DNA of 42,999 bases from a bacterium (GTDB taxonomy: Bacteria > UBP6 > UBA1177 > JAKLFG01): NCBI GenBank assembly GCA_022711315.1, contig JAKLFG010000018.1, positions 1-42,999 on the forward strand, read 5' to 3'. Positions 1 through 8,013 of the stretch are shown in pieces. The notes below the pieces were generated by a model that ran no database searches, was not told the origin of the DNA, and saw nothing but the letters and a program-made list of their open reading frames with translations. How positions within the stretch are numbered: position 1 is the stretch's first letter; each line of letters opens with the position of its first letter. Made by a program: the position numbers and the translations under genes.

Positions 1-2
1 CG

Positions 3-1358
3 AACTACGCGCTGGAAGGCGGGCTCTGCATCAACTCGAAGGAGGTCGATTGCGCCGAGAACCTTGGCAAACCGGTCAACAGTCAAGACATCGTCCAGAA
101 GGTCACCATCACCTACACGACGGAGGGCGGGTGGACCTCGCCTGCGACCTGCGACTGGGAATGTCAAGAGAACTTCGCGTTGGTCGAAGGGTCCTGTATC
201 GACAACAGAGAAGTGCCGTGCGACGAGGATAACGACAATCCGGCGCACAGTACCGACACCATCGTGAATGTGACGATCACCTACACGACGATCGGTGGCT
301 GGACCTCGCCGGCCGACTGCGAGTGGATCTGTGATGACGACTTCTTCCTCAATGGCGAATCAACCGCCTGCGTCGAATGTTTTGTGGATGGCGATTGTGC
401 CGACGGGAATGCCTGCAACGGTGAAGAATTGTGCGATGATCTGGGCCTCTGCAATGCGGGTGAACCGCTGGTCTGCGCCGATATCAATGTCTGCACCGAC
501 GATCTCTGCGACCCCGAAACCGGTTGCTATTACGAGAACAACATCGACACCTGCGATGACGTCAACGACCTGACCGAGAACGATGTCTGCTTCGAGGGTG
601 ACTGTAACGGCGAACTGATGACGGGCGTGTGCGGCAACGCGATACCGGTGGGTGCTCTGCCCTACACGACGAGCGGCAACACCGCCAGCCGACCGAATTC
701 ACTAGAGGAATACGGCACCGGGTGCGCGGCTGACACGCAGGCGACCGTCGATGTGGTATACGAACTGACGGTCGAAGAGGGGGTCGAATACCAGATACAG
801 GTGGTGCCGACCGACGGCGGCGATCTTGCCCTGAATCTGCTCGGTGTCTGCGGCGAGGGCGAACCGTGCATCGACGCGGCGAACGGCGGCGGTGCAGGCG
901 AGACCGAAGTGATCATCGGCGTTGCCGGTCAGAGCGGCACGGTGTACATCTCGATAGAAGGTAGCGGCGCTTACGAACTGTCGATCGGCATCGTGGAGCA
1001 GCCCGACGAGGACACGGTGGATCCCGACGACATCCTGCCCGATGATATAGCGACCGATGATATCCTTCCCGACGAGACCTTGGTGGACGAGGAGGTCGTC
1101 GACGAAGAGGGGCCGGATGAGGTGGTCATCGACGATGTGACGACCGACGATGTTCCGATAGACGAAGAAGAGAGCGATGTCGACATCGTGACCGACACCA
1201 CGGTCACCGACACCGCGGTCACCGATACGACGGTCGTGGACAACGAGATACCGGACGAAGCGGGCGACGAACTGCCCGGCGACGAAGACACCGTCATCCC
1301 CGGCGCCGATACCGGCAAACCGACCGACAATGGTTGCGGTTGTTCATTAGTATTTTAA
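3..1358 (+). CDS. Secreted Cys-rich repeat protein with acidic linker and GCGC tail (5' partial)
   Basis: The frame is open to the left edge, so the start and any signal peptide lie outside; 451 residues are visible. A 56-residue unit containing VTITYTT-x-GGWTSPA followed by C-x-W-x-C repeats at visible residues 34 and 90, and a third copy is cut by the edge. Next comes a Cys-rich stretch (about 120-208) with C-x-DG-x-C and CDPETGC patterns. A beta-rich domain resembling bacterial pre-peptidase C-terminal (PPC) domains follows (about 209-334), then roughly 100 residues of Asp/Glu/Val/Thr/Pro linker, and the end GCGCSLVF. There is no membrane helix at the C-terminus. A surface or extracellular structural or adhesive role is inferred. 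A Cys-rich small gene follows 20 bases downstream and is probably co-transcribed. Confidence 0.85.
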   Translation, partial: NYALEGGLCINSKEVDCAENLGKPVNSQDIVQKVTITYTTEGGWTSPATCDWECQENFALVEGSCIDNREVPCDEDNDNPAHSTDTIVNVTITYTTIGGWTSPADCEWICDDDFFLNGESTACVECFVDGDCADGNACNGEELCDDLGLCNAGEPLVCADINVCTDDLCDPETGCYYENNIDTCDDVNDLTENDVCFEGDCNGELMTGVCGNAIPVGALPYTTSGNTASRPNSLEEYGTGCAADTQATVDVVYELTVEEGVEYQIQVVPTDGGDLALNLLGVCGEGEPCIDAANGGGAGETEVIIGVAGQSGTVYISIEGSGAYELSIGIVEQPDEDTVDPDDILPDDIATDDILPDETLVDEEVVDEEGPDEVVIDDVTTDDVPIDEEESDVDIVTDTTVTDTAVTDTTVVDNEIPDEAGDELPGDEDTVIPGADTGKPTDNGCGCSLVF

Positions 1359-1378
1359 ACAGGTTAGAGGAGGTTCTC

Positions 1379-1657
1379 ATGAAGCGCATCCTTTCGGCGG
1401 TCATCGTGCTGTGCGCCGTCACCGCCTTCGCGGGCGACTACGGCAAATGCAGTTTCGATTCGAACTGCCACCCCGGCGTCAAATGCAACTCGGGCGTCTG
1501 CGCCGATGCGGCCGGATCCAAGTGCGGATTCGATTCCGACTGCGGCGGCAAGGGGGCCAAATGCAACAGCGGCAAGTGCTCCAACGCCCCCGACGGCAAG
1601 TGCAGTTTTGACAGCGAGTGCCCCGGCAAGAAGTGCTCCTCGGGTAAGTGCAAGTAA
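1379..1657 (+). CDS. Small secreted Cys-rich protein, copy 1
   Basis: This 92-residue protein has a signal peptide (MKRILSAVIVLCAVTAFA, then GDYG). The mature part is three tandem four-Cys units: C-x5-C-x5-C-x4-C, C-x5-C-x6-C-x4-C and C-x5-C-x4-C-x4-C. Each carries an FDS-[NDE]-C core and ends in SG-x-C. Twelve Cys in about 74 mature residues suggest a disulfide-knotted extracellular protein, loosely like Dickkopf or EB modules. I chose the ATG at 1379 because GAGGAGG lies just upstream and the signal peptide begins there; an earlier in-frame ATG at 1334 lies inside the previous gene. It differs from the copy at 6810 at only 6 of 92 positions. Function is unknown. Confidence 0.85.
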   Translation: MKRILSAVIVLCAVTAFAGDYGKCSFDSNCHPGVKCNSGVCADAAGSKCGFDSDCGGKGAKCNSGKCSNAPDGKCSFDSECPGKKCSSGKCK

Positions 1658-1701
1658 GGTTCCCCGCGCTTATCCTGAACTGACACTCCGGTCTATTTTT
1701 C

Positions 1702-1729
1702 TTGCCTTTCTCTTCGCAATTGTTATTCT
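1702..1729 (+). promoter_or_regulatory. Sigma-70-like promoter for the metallophosphoesterase gene
   Basis: TTGCCT and TATTCT are separated by 16 bases and end 25 bases before the ATG at 1755. The surrounding gap is AT-richer than the flanking genes. Confidence 0.55.
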
Positions 1730-1754
1730 TTCGTGAATTAGAAATGAGGCAACG

Positions 1755-4076
1755 ATGACTTTTCGGTTTGTCGCCGTGTGCGTTTTCGCACTCCTTCTTT
1801 CTCTTCCGCTTCACGGCGGGGACTCGTTCGCCTCGGTCGAGGGCTATCCCCACGCGGCGCCGCTCTTCCCGAATTACATCCAGTTCGAGCAGACGCTCGC
1901 GGTGCAGAACGGCCGTATCGGCTCGGTACTCTACCCCGCCCCCGGTGCCCCGGCGCTCGTGACAGAAGAGGAGGACGAACTTTCGGTGTTCGCCGCCTGC
2001 AGCACCGACACGGTCGACCGCATCGACATCGGGAAAGAGGGTGATAACGGCTTTGTCGCCTTCCTGACGCTCTTCCCGCGCGGCGAACTGCCGGTCGGCA
2101 ACGGCGTCACGCGGTTCTTTTTCACTGTCCCTTACCGGTTGCCACACGGCGTGTACGACCTCAAAGTGACGATCGGCGGCGCGACCATCCGGGTCGACAA
2201 CGGCGTCGGGTTCATCCCCGAGAAACGGATCGCCTTCACCGTCTGGGCCGACCCGCAGATAGAGGATCTTCAGTCGAAGAGCAACATAGAACTCAACTGG
2301 AACGACCACTCCTATCCCGGGTTCTCCGACGATCTGCTCGACTATTCGCGTCAGCAGGGGATCATCGCCATCGCCATGTCGCAGATGAACGCGATGGATA
2401 CCGACCTCATCGCCTGCGTCGGCGATCTGGTGTTCGGCATCAACCACCAGCGCGAGTACGAGGACATCGTCCAGTTCCTTGCAAAGGCCGAGATACCTTT
2501 CTTCGGCGTGCCGGGCAACCACGACGGCTATGCGAAGTTCCAGAGCGAGGAGGACTTCACCTCGCCGATCGAGCGCGACGGACTCAACTACTGGCGCGCC
2601 TTCATCGGGCCGACCTACTTCTCGTTCAATCTGTTCGGCAGGACGCTCATGATGCTCAACACCTACGACGGCACCGCCGAGCGCCGCGCATCGGGCAAGC
2701 CGATCGGCATCGGCGACAATGCCGCGCCGCCGGTCAGCAACTACGGCGGCTTCCTCTCCGACACGCAACTCCTGTGGGCCACCCAGTCGATCGCCCTTTC
2801 CGAGGTGACGATGATGTTCTCGCACCATCTGCCGCTCGGGATGGTCGAGGACGACTACGAGTTCACCGCGATGGAGAAATACCCGAAGAACAAGATCATC
2901 GGCGCGATATTCAGCGAGGAATGGAATTTCGAGAGCATGGCCTACGACAGCGACACGCTTGACACGATATTCGCCGAGACCAACCGTTACAACACCGGCA
3001 TCCGGCTGATCGGCGCGATGGTCACCGAACTGCCGCGGCCACCGCTCTATTTCGCGGGCCATGCCCACCGCGACCGCTATTTCCACTTCGAGGCGGGGAG
3101 CGAGATCATCCCCGGCACCGCGCTCTTCGCGCCGCAGGAGATGATATTCACTCAGACCAAATCGGCGGCGAGTTCGGGCGAGGCCTACTGGGGAGTCCGT
3201 CCGGTCTATCAGGATCTCGACACCGGGACGACCGCGTTCAGTTATCTCTGCGCCGACGACGCGGAGTGCAACCCCGACAAGGAGGGGGAGAAGGCGGGGT
3301 TCCCCTCGATGCCGCTCGGCAATTTCTGGGTGAATTATACCGCGAGCGAGACGACCTCGCTCTACATCGGCGGCAACGGCGTGTCGGTCACGGCGCAGGC
3401 CGAGGTGGTGAATTTCCTGCCGACCGACGAGGCCTACCGGCTCCGGTTCGTGATGCCGGCCAAGGAACTCGGCTACCTCTTCGACGCCGACGATCCGGTC
3501 ATCGACGACGCGATGCTCTCGGCGGACCGCGCGACCATCCTCATCACCGCGAAGGGGACCGTCGCGGCCGGTTCGACCGTCGAAGGCTTCCTGAAACGCG
3601 AGTTCATCAGAAACAGCGTCACTGTGTCGCTTTCCCCCGACACCGTCACCGCCCCCGTTCCGGAGGTCGAGTACGAGGAATGGATACCGGGCAATTCCCC
3701 GCTTGAGTTCACCGTCACCAACGCGGACGATTACTTCCACCTCATCTGGTACCGCGACGGAAAAGCGGCGCACGACGGCGCCGAATTCAAGGAGAAATTC
3801 GACCCCTACCATAAAAAAGAGGCGATCGAACTGCTCTACATCGCCAAGAACGGCGCGTATGGCGTGAAGGAATTCTCGGTCGATGTCGAAGAAGAAGAGA
3901 CCGATGACGACCTCATCCCCGACGAGGACTCCCTCATCGCCGAAGAGGAACCGGCCGTCGACGATACCCCCGCCGTCATCCCCGACACGACGGTCGAACC
4001 CGACGACCTTCCCTTCGACGACGACCCGATCGTCAAAAAGGACGATGGCGGCTGCGGGTGCTCGGTGGTGTTCTAG
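1755..4076 (+). CDS. Secreted calcineurin-like metallophosphoesterase with GCGC tail
   Basis: This 773-residue protein has a clear signal peptide ending near residue 25. The metallophosphoesterase signature is complete in order: WADPQ (D166, with Gln168 where DxH normally has His), VGDL (D224), PGNHD (N255, H256, D257), SHHLP (H357/H358) and GHAHRD (H436, H438). The family binds a two-metal centre and hydrolyses phosphomono- or phosphodiesters; the substrate here cannot be read. The roughly 160 residues before the catalytic domain and the beta-rich region after residue 500 look like Ig-like or fibronectin-like domains. The last 80 residues are an Asp/Glu/Pro linker ending GGCGCSVVF. It probably acts outside the cell, attached or processed through this tail. 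Confidence 0.9.
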   Translation: MTFRFVAVCVFALLLSLPLHGGDSFASVEGYPHAAPLFPNYIQFEQTLAVQNGRIGSVLYPAPGAPALVTEEEDELSVFAACSTDTVDRIDIGKEGDNGFVAFLTLFPRGELPVGNGVTRFFFTVPYRLPHGVYDLKVTIGGATIRVDNGVGFIPEKRIAFTVWADPQIEDLQSKSNIELNWNDHSYPGFSDDLLDYSRQQGIIAIAMSQMNAMDTDLIACVGDLVFGINHQREYEDIVQFLAKAEIPFFGVPGNHDGYAKFQSEEDFTSPIERDGLNYWRAFIGPTYFSFNLFGRTLMMLNTYDGTAERRASGKPIGIGDNAAPPVSNYGGFLSDTQLLWATQSIALSEVTMMFSHHLPLGMVEDDYEFTAMEKYPKNKIIGAIFSEEWNFESMAYDSDTLDTIFAETNRYNTGIRLIGAMVTELPRPPLYFAGHAHRDRYFHFEAGSEIIPGTALFAPQEMIFTQTKSAASSGEAYWGVRPVYQDLDTGTTAFSYLCADDAECNPDKEGEKAGFPSMPLGNFWVNYTASETTSLYIGGNGVSVTAQAEVVNFLPTDEAYRLRFVMPAKELGYLFDADDPVIDDAMLSADRATILITAKGTVAAGSTVEGFLKREFIRNSVTVSLSPDTVTAPVPEVEYEEWIPGNSPLEFTVTNADDYFHLIWYRDGKAAHDGAEFKEKFDPYHKKEAIELLYIAKNGAYGVKEFSVDVEEEETDDDLIPDEDSLIAEEEPAVDDTPAVIPDTTVEPDDLPFDDDPIVKKDDGGCGCSVVF

Positions 4077-4120
4077 CGCATAATTCAGCGCATAATTTCT
4101 TTTTGACAATCATTTATGCG
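4077..4120. promoter_or_regulatory. Candidate operator: two direct CGCATAA sites plus one inverted site in the promoter
   Basis: An 11-base word AGCGCATAATT occurs twice in direct orientation (4075-4085 and 4087-4097). Its core occurs inverted as TTATGCG at 4114-4120, between the -35 and -10 boxes. Three copies around one promoter suggest binding by a repressor, most simply the winged-helix protein encoded next. Confidence 0.5.
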
Positions 4121-4130
4121 ATGTTACAAT
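4103..4130 (+). promoter_or_regulatory. Strong sigma-70-like promoter for the AlbA_2 regulator
   Basis: A consensus -35 TTGACA (4103-4108) and TACAAT (4125-4130) are separated by 16 bases. The ATG follows 27 bases later. The inverted operator half-site lies inside the spacer. Confidence 0.7.
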
Positions 4131-4157
4131 GCCGGTGTCTGATTTCCCAAGGGGGCA

Positions 4158-5483
4158 ATGGTGTGGAAAGAGTCTGAATCACTCGAACTCAAATCGTCGT
4201 TCGCCGAATGGCGCGAGATCGTTGTTTCGCTCGTTGCATTCGCCAACAAAAACGGCGGCATGGTGATCGTCGGGTTGAACGATGATGGCGAACCTACCGG
4301 ACTTTTAGTCGGCGGAACGACGCTGGAAGATATCGCCAACAAGATACGCCAGCACACCGATCCGGTCCTCTATCCCTCCATCAATGTCAAAACGCACGGC
4401 CCCGGCGAGATCGTGGAGATAACGGTCCCCGCTTCTGACAATAAGCCGGTATTCGCCTTCGATCGGGCCTATATCCGTGTCGGCAAAGCAAACCAGAAAA
4501 TGAGCAACGAAGCGGTCCGTTCCTTGATCAAGCGATACGCGATGCCTGCGTTCGACGAACAGGAGATGCCGGTCAAGGCAACGGCGGTGGCGTGGGACAC
4601 GGCGCTTCTAGAACAGTTCGGCGTTCCGGCAAAGGATCCGTTTGCCGCTTTGAAGAAACAGGGCTTGATCAAAACGGGTCGTCCGCTCAACGCGACCTAT
4701 CTCTGTTTCTGTCGCGAACCCCGGCAGACGCCGAACGCCATCGTGAAAGTGGCGCGATTCAAAGGCCGCGATATGGCGGTTTTCATCGATATGAAGGATA
4801 TCAACACATCGATCGTCCGCGCGGTGGACGAGGCCATCGACTTCATCAAGCGTCATACCGGCATGGCGGTCGAGATCTCCGGCAAGGCGCGTCGTACCGA
4901 ACGGTGGGAATATCCTCTCGACGCGCTCCGCGAGGCGGTGATCAACGCGGTGGTTCACCGTGATTACACAGATCCCGGTACCGTGCAGCTCCGCATTTTC
5001 GACGACCGTCTGGAGATATGGAGCCCCGGTCTGCTACCGAAAGAACTGTCGGTGAAACATCTGCCGCGTGAATCGCGGTCGATCCCGCGCAACCGGACGA
5101 TAGCCCGCATCTTCCACGCGCTCCATCTTATCGAAAGTTGGGGCTCCGGCTTTCAACGCATCGTCGATGCCTGCGAACGGAACGGTAACTCGACGCCGCT
5201 TTTCGAGGAAAAGGCGGGGGCCTTCGTCATAACCGTACATCCCAAGGCAAGCGGGGGAGCAAGCGGGGGAGCAAATGGGGGAGTAAATGGGGGAGTAAAT
5301 GGGGGAGTAAACCGATTGCTGTCATTTATACAAGACAACCCCGGTAAGCGGACCGTTGAGATCGCCGCTGCGCTTGAAATGCCTCCCAAGACTCTTGAAA
5401 AATGGCTGGATAAACTGAAAAAAGAAGGTCGCGTCGAATTTAGAGGAGCATCCAAGACCGGCGGCTACTTCGTCAAAGAATAA
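4158..5483 (+). CDS. AlbA_2 (Schlafen-like) domain transcriptional regulator, RecG-C-terminal-like family
   Basis: This 441-residue protein has the order typical of COG2865 regulators. An N-terminal AlbA_2 domain (about 5-120) carries ESLELKSSF and ANKNGGMVIVGLNDDGE. The central ATPase-like region contains REAVINAVVHRDYTD and the SIPRNRTIARIFHALHLIESWGSGFQRI block. A low-complexity Gly/Asn/Val hinge follows, then a C-terminal winged helix (about 385-441). The protein is likely a DNA-binding regulator; its targets are unknown, but the three-site operator in its own promoter suggests autoregulation. The hinge is encoded by 12-base tandem repeats, as seen in many relatives. It has its own promoter and separates two export genes. 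Confidence 0.85.
   Translation: MVWKESESLELKSSFAEWREIVVSLVAFANKNGGMVIVGLNDDGEPTGLLVGGTTLEDIANKIRQHTDPVLYPSINVKTHGPGEIVEITVPASDNKPVFAFDRAYIRVGKANQKMSNEAVRSLIKRYAMPAFDEQEMPVKATAVAWDTALLEQFGVPAKDPFAALKKQGLIKTGRPLNATYLCFCREPRQTPNAIVKVARFKGRDMAVFIDMKDINTSIVRAVDEAIDFIKRHTGMAVEISGKARRTERWEYPLDALREAVINAVVHRDYTDPGTVQLRIFDDRLEIWSPGLLPKELSVKHLPRESRSIPRNRTIARIFHALHLIESWGSGFQRIVDACERNGNSTPLFEEKAGAFVITVHPKASGGASGGANGGVNGGVNGGVNRLLSFIQDNPGKRTVEIAAALEMPPKTLEKWLDKLKKEGRVEFRGASKTGGYFVKE
5247..5310 (+). repeat. 12-base tandem repeat, five units, coding for a Gly-Gly-x-Asn/Ser hinge
   Basis: Five consecutive units of the form G[C/T]AA[G/A][C/T]GGGGGA start at 5247, 5259, 5271, 5283 and 5295; the last two are identical. 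The period is a multiple of three, so copy-number change alters hinge length without shifting the frame. Confidence 0.9.
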
Positions 5484-5504
5484 CCCTGAACTGGGGGCGG
5501 GTCC

Positions 5505-6746
5505 ATGCGGAATATACTTCTTGCGATGATCGGACTTATGCTTGCCGGTTCCTCCGGTGTCGCGTACGCCGCACCCGGCGACGAGCGGTGGGAGCCTATT
5601 GAAAATGGCCCTAATGAGATTGTTTATGCCATGACCTACGACGGGAACGGGAACTTATATATCGGCGGCGGATTTACTATGGTCAACGATATCCCGGCAA
5701 AGCAGATTGCCAAATGGACTGGGGTTGAGTGGAGTGCGCTCGGTTCCGGGACGGAGGATGGGCGTATCAATACTCTTGTTGTTGGTAATGATGGAAGCCT
5801 GTATGTTTCAGGCACATTTGACACTATGGGTGGCGTAGTCGTAAACAATATTGCCAAGTGGGATGGAATCAAGTGGAGCGCAATTGGTGGTGGACTGGAA
5901 GCTTGGGTTACTGCTCTTGCCATTGACCGTGATAATAATTTATATGCGGGAAGTGGTTCCTTCGTCGGCGTCAACAAGCCGAATACAATATGTCAGATCT
6001 CCAAGTGGGATGGATTTGGGTGGCATATTCTCGGCTCCGTGATGGATCAGTGCAATGTCAACGCGCTTATTGTTGATAACGATGGCAATTTGCTTGCCTC
6101 TTTTTGGAATCAAGTTCACAAATGGAATGGGGTCGAATGGATAGTTTTTGGTGAGGTAGAGCATACTTATGATCATATTGATCTTCTGGCCATTGACGGC
6201 GCGGGGAATCTCTATGCGGCAGGGGCTTTTGACACGATGGACGGCATAACGGCAAACAATATCGCCAAATGGAACGGAGTTGAGTGGAGTGCACTTGGTC
6301 CCGGGGTGGAGAACTTTGTAAATGCCATCGCCCTTGATCGCAATGGTAATGTATATGTGGCTGGCGCTTTTCACATCGTGGATGGCTTAATGGCGAATCA
6401 CATCGCCAAATGGGACGGAATTGAATGGAGTACGCTTGGTTCCGGGCTTGACAACTCGGCTTACGCTGTTGTTTTTGATAACAGCGATACTCTCTATGTG
6501 GGAGGTGGCTTTGGCACTGCAGGTAATAAGGTGAGTCCCTTCATCGCAAAATACCTGATACCCGACGAGGAGATTATCCAACCAGATGACGATACCATTC
6601 TACCGACCGACACAGAGCCCGACGAGTCGGCCGACAGCGGCGAGAAGGACGACACCGATACGATCCTGCCCGACGAACCGGCGCCGGTCGACACCGACAC
6701 TGTCAAACCCACCGGCGACGGCTGCGGGTGCTCTGTCCTGTTTTAG
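5505..6746 (+). CDS. Secreted beta-propeller-like repeat protein with GCGC tail
   Basis: This 413-residue protein has a signal peptide (MRNILLAMIGLMLAGSSGVAYA). Residues about 25-350 are roughly seven copies of a 45-50 residue unit of the form IAKW-[DN]-G-x-[EK]-W-[ST]-x-LG, then V-x-AL-x-D-x-x-G-x-LYV-x-G-x-F. These resemble kelch/WD-type blades and suggest a single propeller. The C-terminal 55 residues are an Asp/Glu/Pro/Thr linker ending DGCGCSVLF. The repeat body is AT-richer than its surroundings, while the signal peptide and the tail have normal high GC. It follows the regulator by 21 bases without an obvious promoter. A binding or scaffold role outside the cell is inferred. Confidence 0.85.
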   Translation: MRNILLAMIGLMLAGSSGVAYAAPGDERWEPIENGPNEIVYAMTYDGNGNLYIGGGFTMVNDIPAKQIAKWTGVEWSALGSGTEDGRINTLVVGNDGSLYVSGTFDTMGGVVVNNIAKWDGIKWSAIGGGLEAWVTALAIDRDNNLYAGSGSFVGVNKPNTICQISKWDGFGWHILGSVMDQCNVNALIVDNDGNLLASFWNQVHKWNGVEWIVFGEVEHTYDHIDLLAIDGAGNLYAAGAFDTMDGITANNIAKWNGVEWSALGPGVENFVNAIALDRNGNVYVAGAFHIVDGLMANHIAKWDGIEWSTLGSGLDNSAYAVVFDNSDTLYVGGGFGTAGNKVSPFIAKYLIPDEEIIQPDDDTILPTDTEPDESADSGEKDDTDTILPDEPAPVDTDTVKPTGDGCGCSVLF

Positions 6747-6773
6747 TGCTTTTTAATTTTCCCGCGTTATACT
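6746..6773 (+). promoter_or_regulatory. Candidate promoter for Cys-rich gene copy 2
   Basis: GTGCTT and TATACT are separated by 16 bases. The -35 is imperfect but the -10 is good, and the ATG follows 36 bases later. Confidence 0.45.
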
Positions 6774-6809
6774 CCTACCGTCCACCGTTCAATTAACAGG
6801 GAGGGATCC

Positions 6810-7088
6810 ATGAAACGTATCCTTGCGGCGATCATCGTGCTGTGCGCCTTCACCGCCTTCGCGGGCGACTACGGCAAATGCAGTTTCGATTCCAACTGCC
6901 ATCCCGGCGTCAAGTGCAATTCGGGCGCCTGCGCCGATTCGGCCGGCTCCAAGTGCAGTTTCGATTCCGACTGCGGCGGCAAAGGGGCCAAGTGCAACAG
7001 CGGCAAGTGCTCCAACGCCCCCGACGGCAAATGCAGTTTCGACAGCGAATGCCCCGGGAAGAAATGCAGTTCGGGCAAGTGCAAGTAG
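6810..7088 (+). CDS. Small secreted Cys-rich protein, copy 2
   Basis: This 92-residue paralogue of the gene at 1379 differs at six positions, three of them in the signal peptide. It has the same signal peptide plan and the same three four-Cys units. The ribosome site GGGAGG lies upstream of the ATG. As with copy 1, it directly follows a gene ending in the GCGC tail (63-base gap), which suggests a functional or evolutionary pairing. A glycosyltransferase gene starts four bases after its stop. Confidence 0.85.
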   Translation: MKRILAAIIVLCAFTAFAGDYGKCSFDSNCHPGVKCNSGACADSAGSKCSFDSDCGGKGAKCNSGKCSNAPDGKCSFDSECPGKKCSSGKCK

Positions 7089-7092
7089 CGCG

Positions 7093-7926
7093 ATGCTCCG
7101 ATTCTCCATCGTCATACCGTCGCTGAACCAAGGGCGATTCATCGGCGACGCGCTCCGCTCCATCGCGGCGCAGGGCCATCCCGCTGTCGAGGTCATCATC
7201 CGCGACGGCGGCTCGACCGACGACACGGCCGCGGTGGTGCAGGGGTTCGGCCCGCTCGTCACTCACTTCGTTTCTGAGCCCGATAGCGGCCAGTCGGACG
7301 CCCTCAATAAAGGCTTCGCGCAGGCGACGGGTGACCTCTTCGGCTGGATGAACGCCGACGACATCTACCTGCCGGGGGCGTTCGCCGAGGCGGCGCGCAT
7401 CTTCGAAGCGAACCCCGAGGTCATGGTGGTCTACGGCAACTGGGTGACCATCGACGCGGCGGGCCACCAGATCGCGGCGCACTACGCTCTGCAAGCGCGA
7501 CGGCCCCATTTTTCCTACGAGAATCTCGACACCTACAATCAGGCGCTCTTCTGGCGGCGGGAAGCGCACGAACGGTTCGGCCGGTTCGACGAACACCTCC
7601 ACCGGCTGATGGACGACGATCTCATCCTCGCGCTTCTGCTGAACGAGGGGCCGGAACGATTCACCCGCACCGACTCCTTCCTCGGGGCGTTCCGCATCCA
7701 TGAAGCGCAGAAGACCCCCGACGCGGCGATAGACGAAAAGCACCGCGCCGAACAGGAATACCTCGACAAGAAATACGGTTTCGCGGCGGCCGATTCCCTG
7801 CGCGGGAAGTGTTACCGCCTGCGCTACCGCTGGCATCAACTCTGCGATTCGCTCGTCGCCGGCGGACTGTGCTACACGCTGGGTAAGGCGCGGGAAGGAC
7901 TCCGCAAACGGCGCGGCCTCTGGTAA
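7093..7926 (+). CDS. Family 2 glycosyltransferase
   Basis: This 277-residue GT-A fold enzyme begins FSIVIPSLNQG, with the nucleotide-sugar motif RDGGSTDDT and then SDALNKGF and the metal-binding WMNADD. It likely transfers a sugar from a nucleotide donor to a surface polysaccharide or protein; donor and acceptor are not readable. The ATG at 7093 gives the canonical N-terminus; the frame continues upstream but overlaps the Cys-rich gene. No membrane helix is evident, so it should act in the cytoplasm or on the inner face of the membrane. It sits four bases downstream of the Cys-rich gene and is likely co-transcribed. Confidence 0.88.
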   Translation: MLRFSIVIPSLNQGRFIGDALRSIAAQGHPAVEVIIRDGGSTDDTAAVVQGFGPLVTHFVSEPDSGQSDALNKGFAQATGDLFGWMNADDIYLPGAFAEAARIFEANPEVMVVYGNWVTIDAAGHQIAAHYALQARRPHFSYENLDTYNQALFWRREAHERFGRFDEHLHRLMDDDLILALLLNEGPERFTRTDSFLGAFRIHEAQKTPDAAIDEKHRAEQEYLDKKYGFAAADSLRGKCYRLRYRWHQLCDSLVAGGLCYTLGKAREGLRKRRGLW

Positions 7927-7949
7927 AAGCAAAAAAAAGGCGGTTCAGT

Positions 7950-7977
7950 TTGCCTTCGCGGCGTTATCGGATATAAT
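7950..7977 (+). promoter_or_regulatory. Promoter for pyrF
   Basis: TTGCCT and a perfect TATAAT are separated by 16 bases, 36 bases before the pyrF ATG. Confidence 0.65.
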
Positions 7978-8013
7978 CGCGCCGGAAGAGACCATAACGA
8001 ACGAGGAAGTTGC

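Noticed and set aside
1319-1358. GCGC tail as a MYXO-CTERM or GlyGly-CTERM
   Set aside because: Those signals end in a hydrophobic helix and basic residues. Here only two or three hydrophobic residues follow the Cys core, then the stop.
1479-4109. An 876-codon open frame on the reverse strand
   Set aside because: It is antisense to the metallophosphoesterase, has Arg/Asp/Val-rich composition typical of GC-rich shadow frames, and no domain. The forward gene has a signal peptide and full motif set.
5247-5310. Short tandem repeat as a CRISPR array
   Set aside because: The units are 12 bases with no spacers and encode a Gly-rich hinge in frame.
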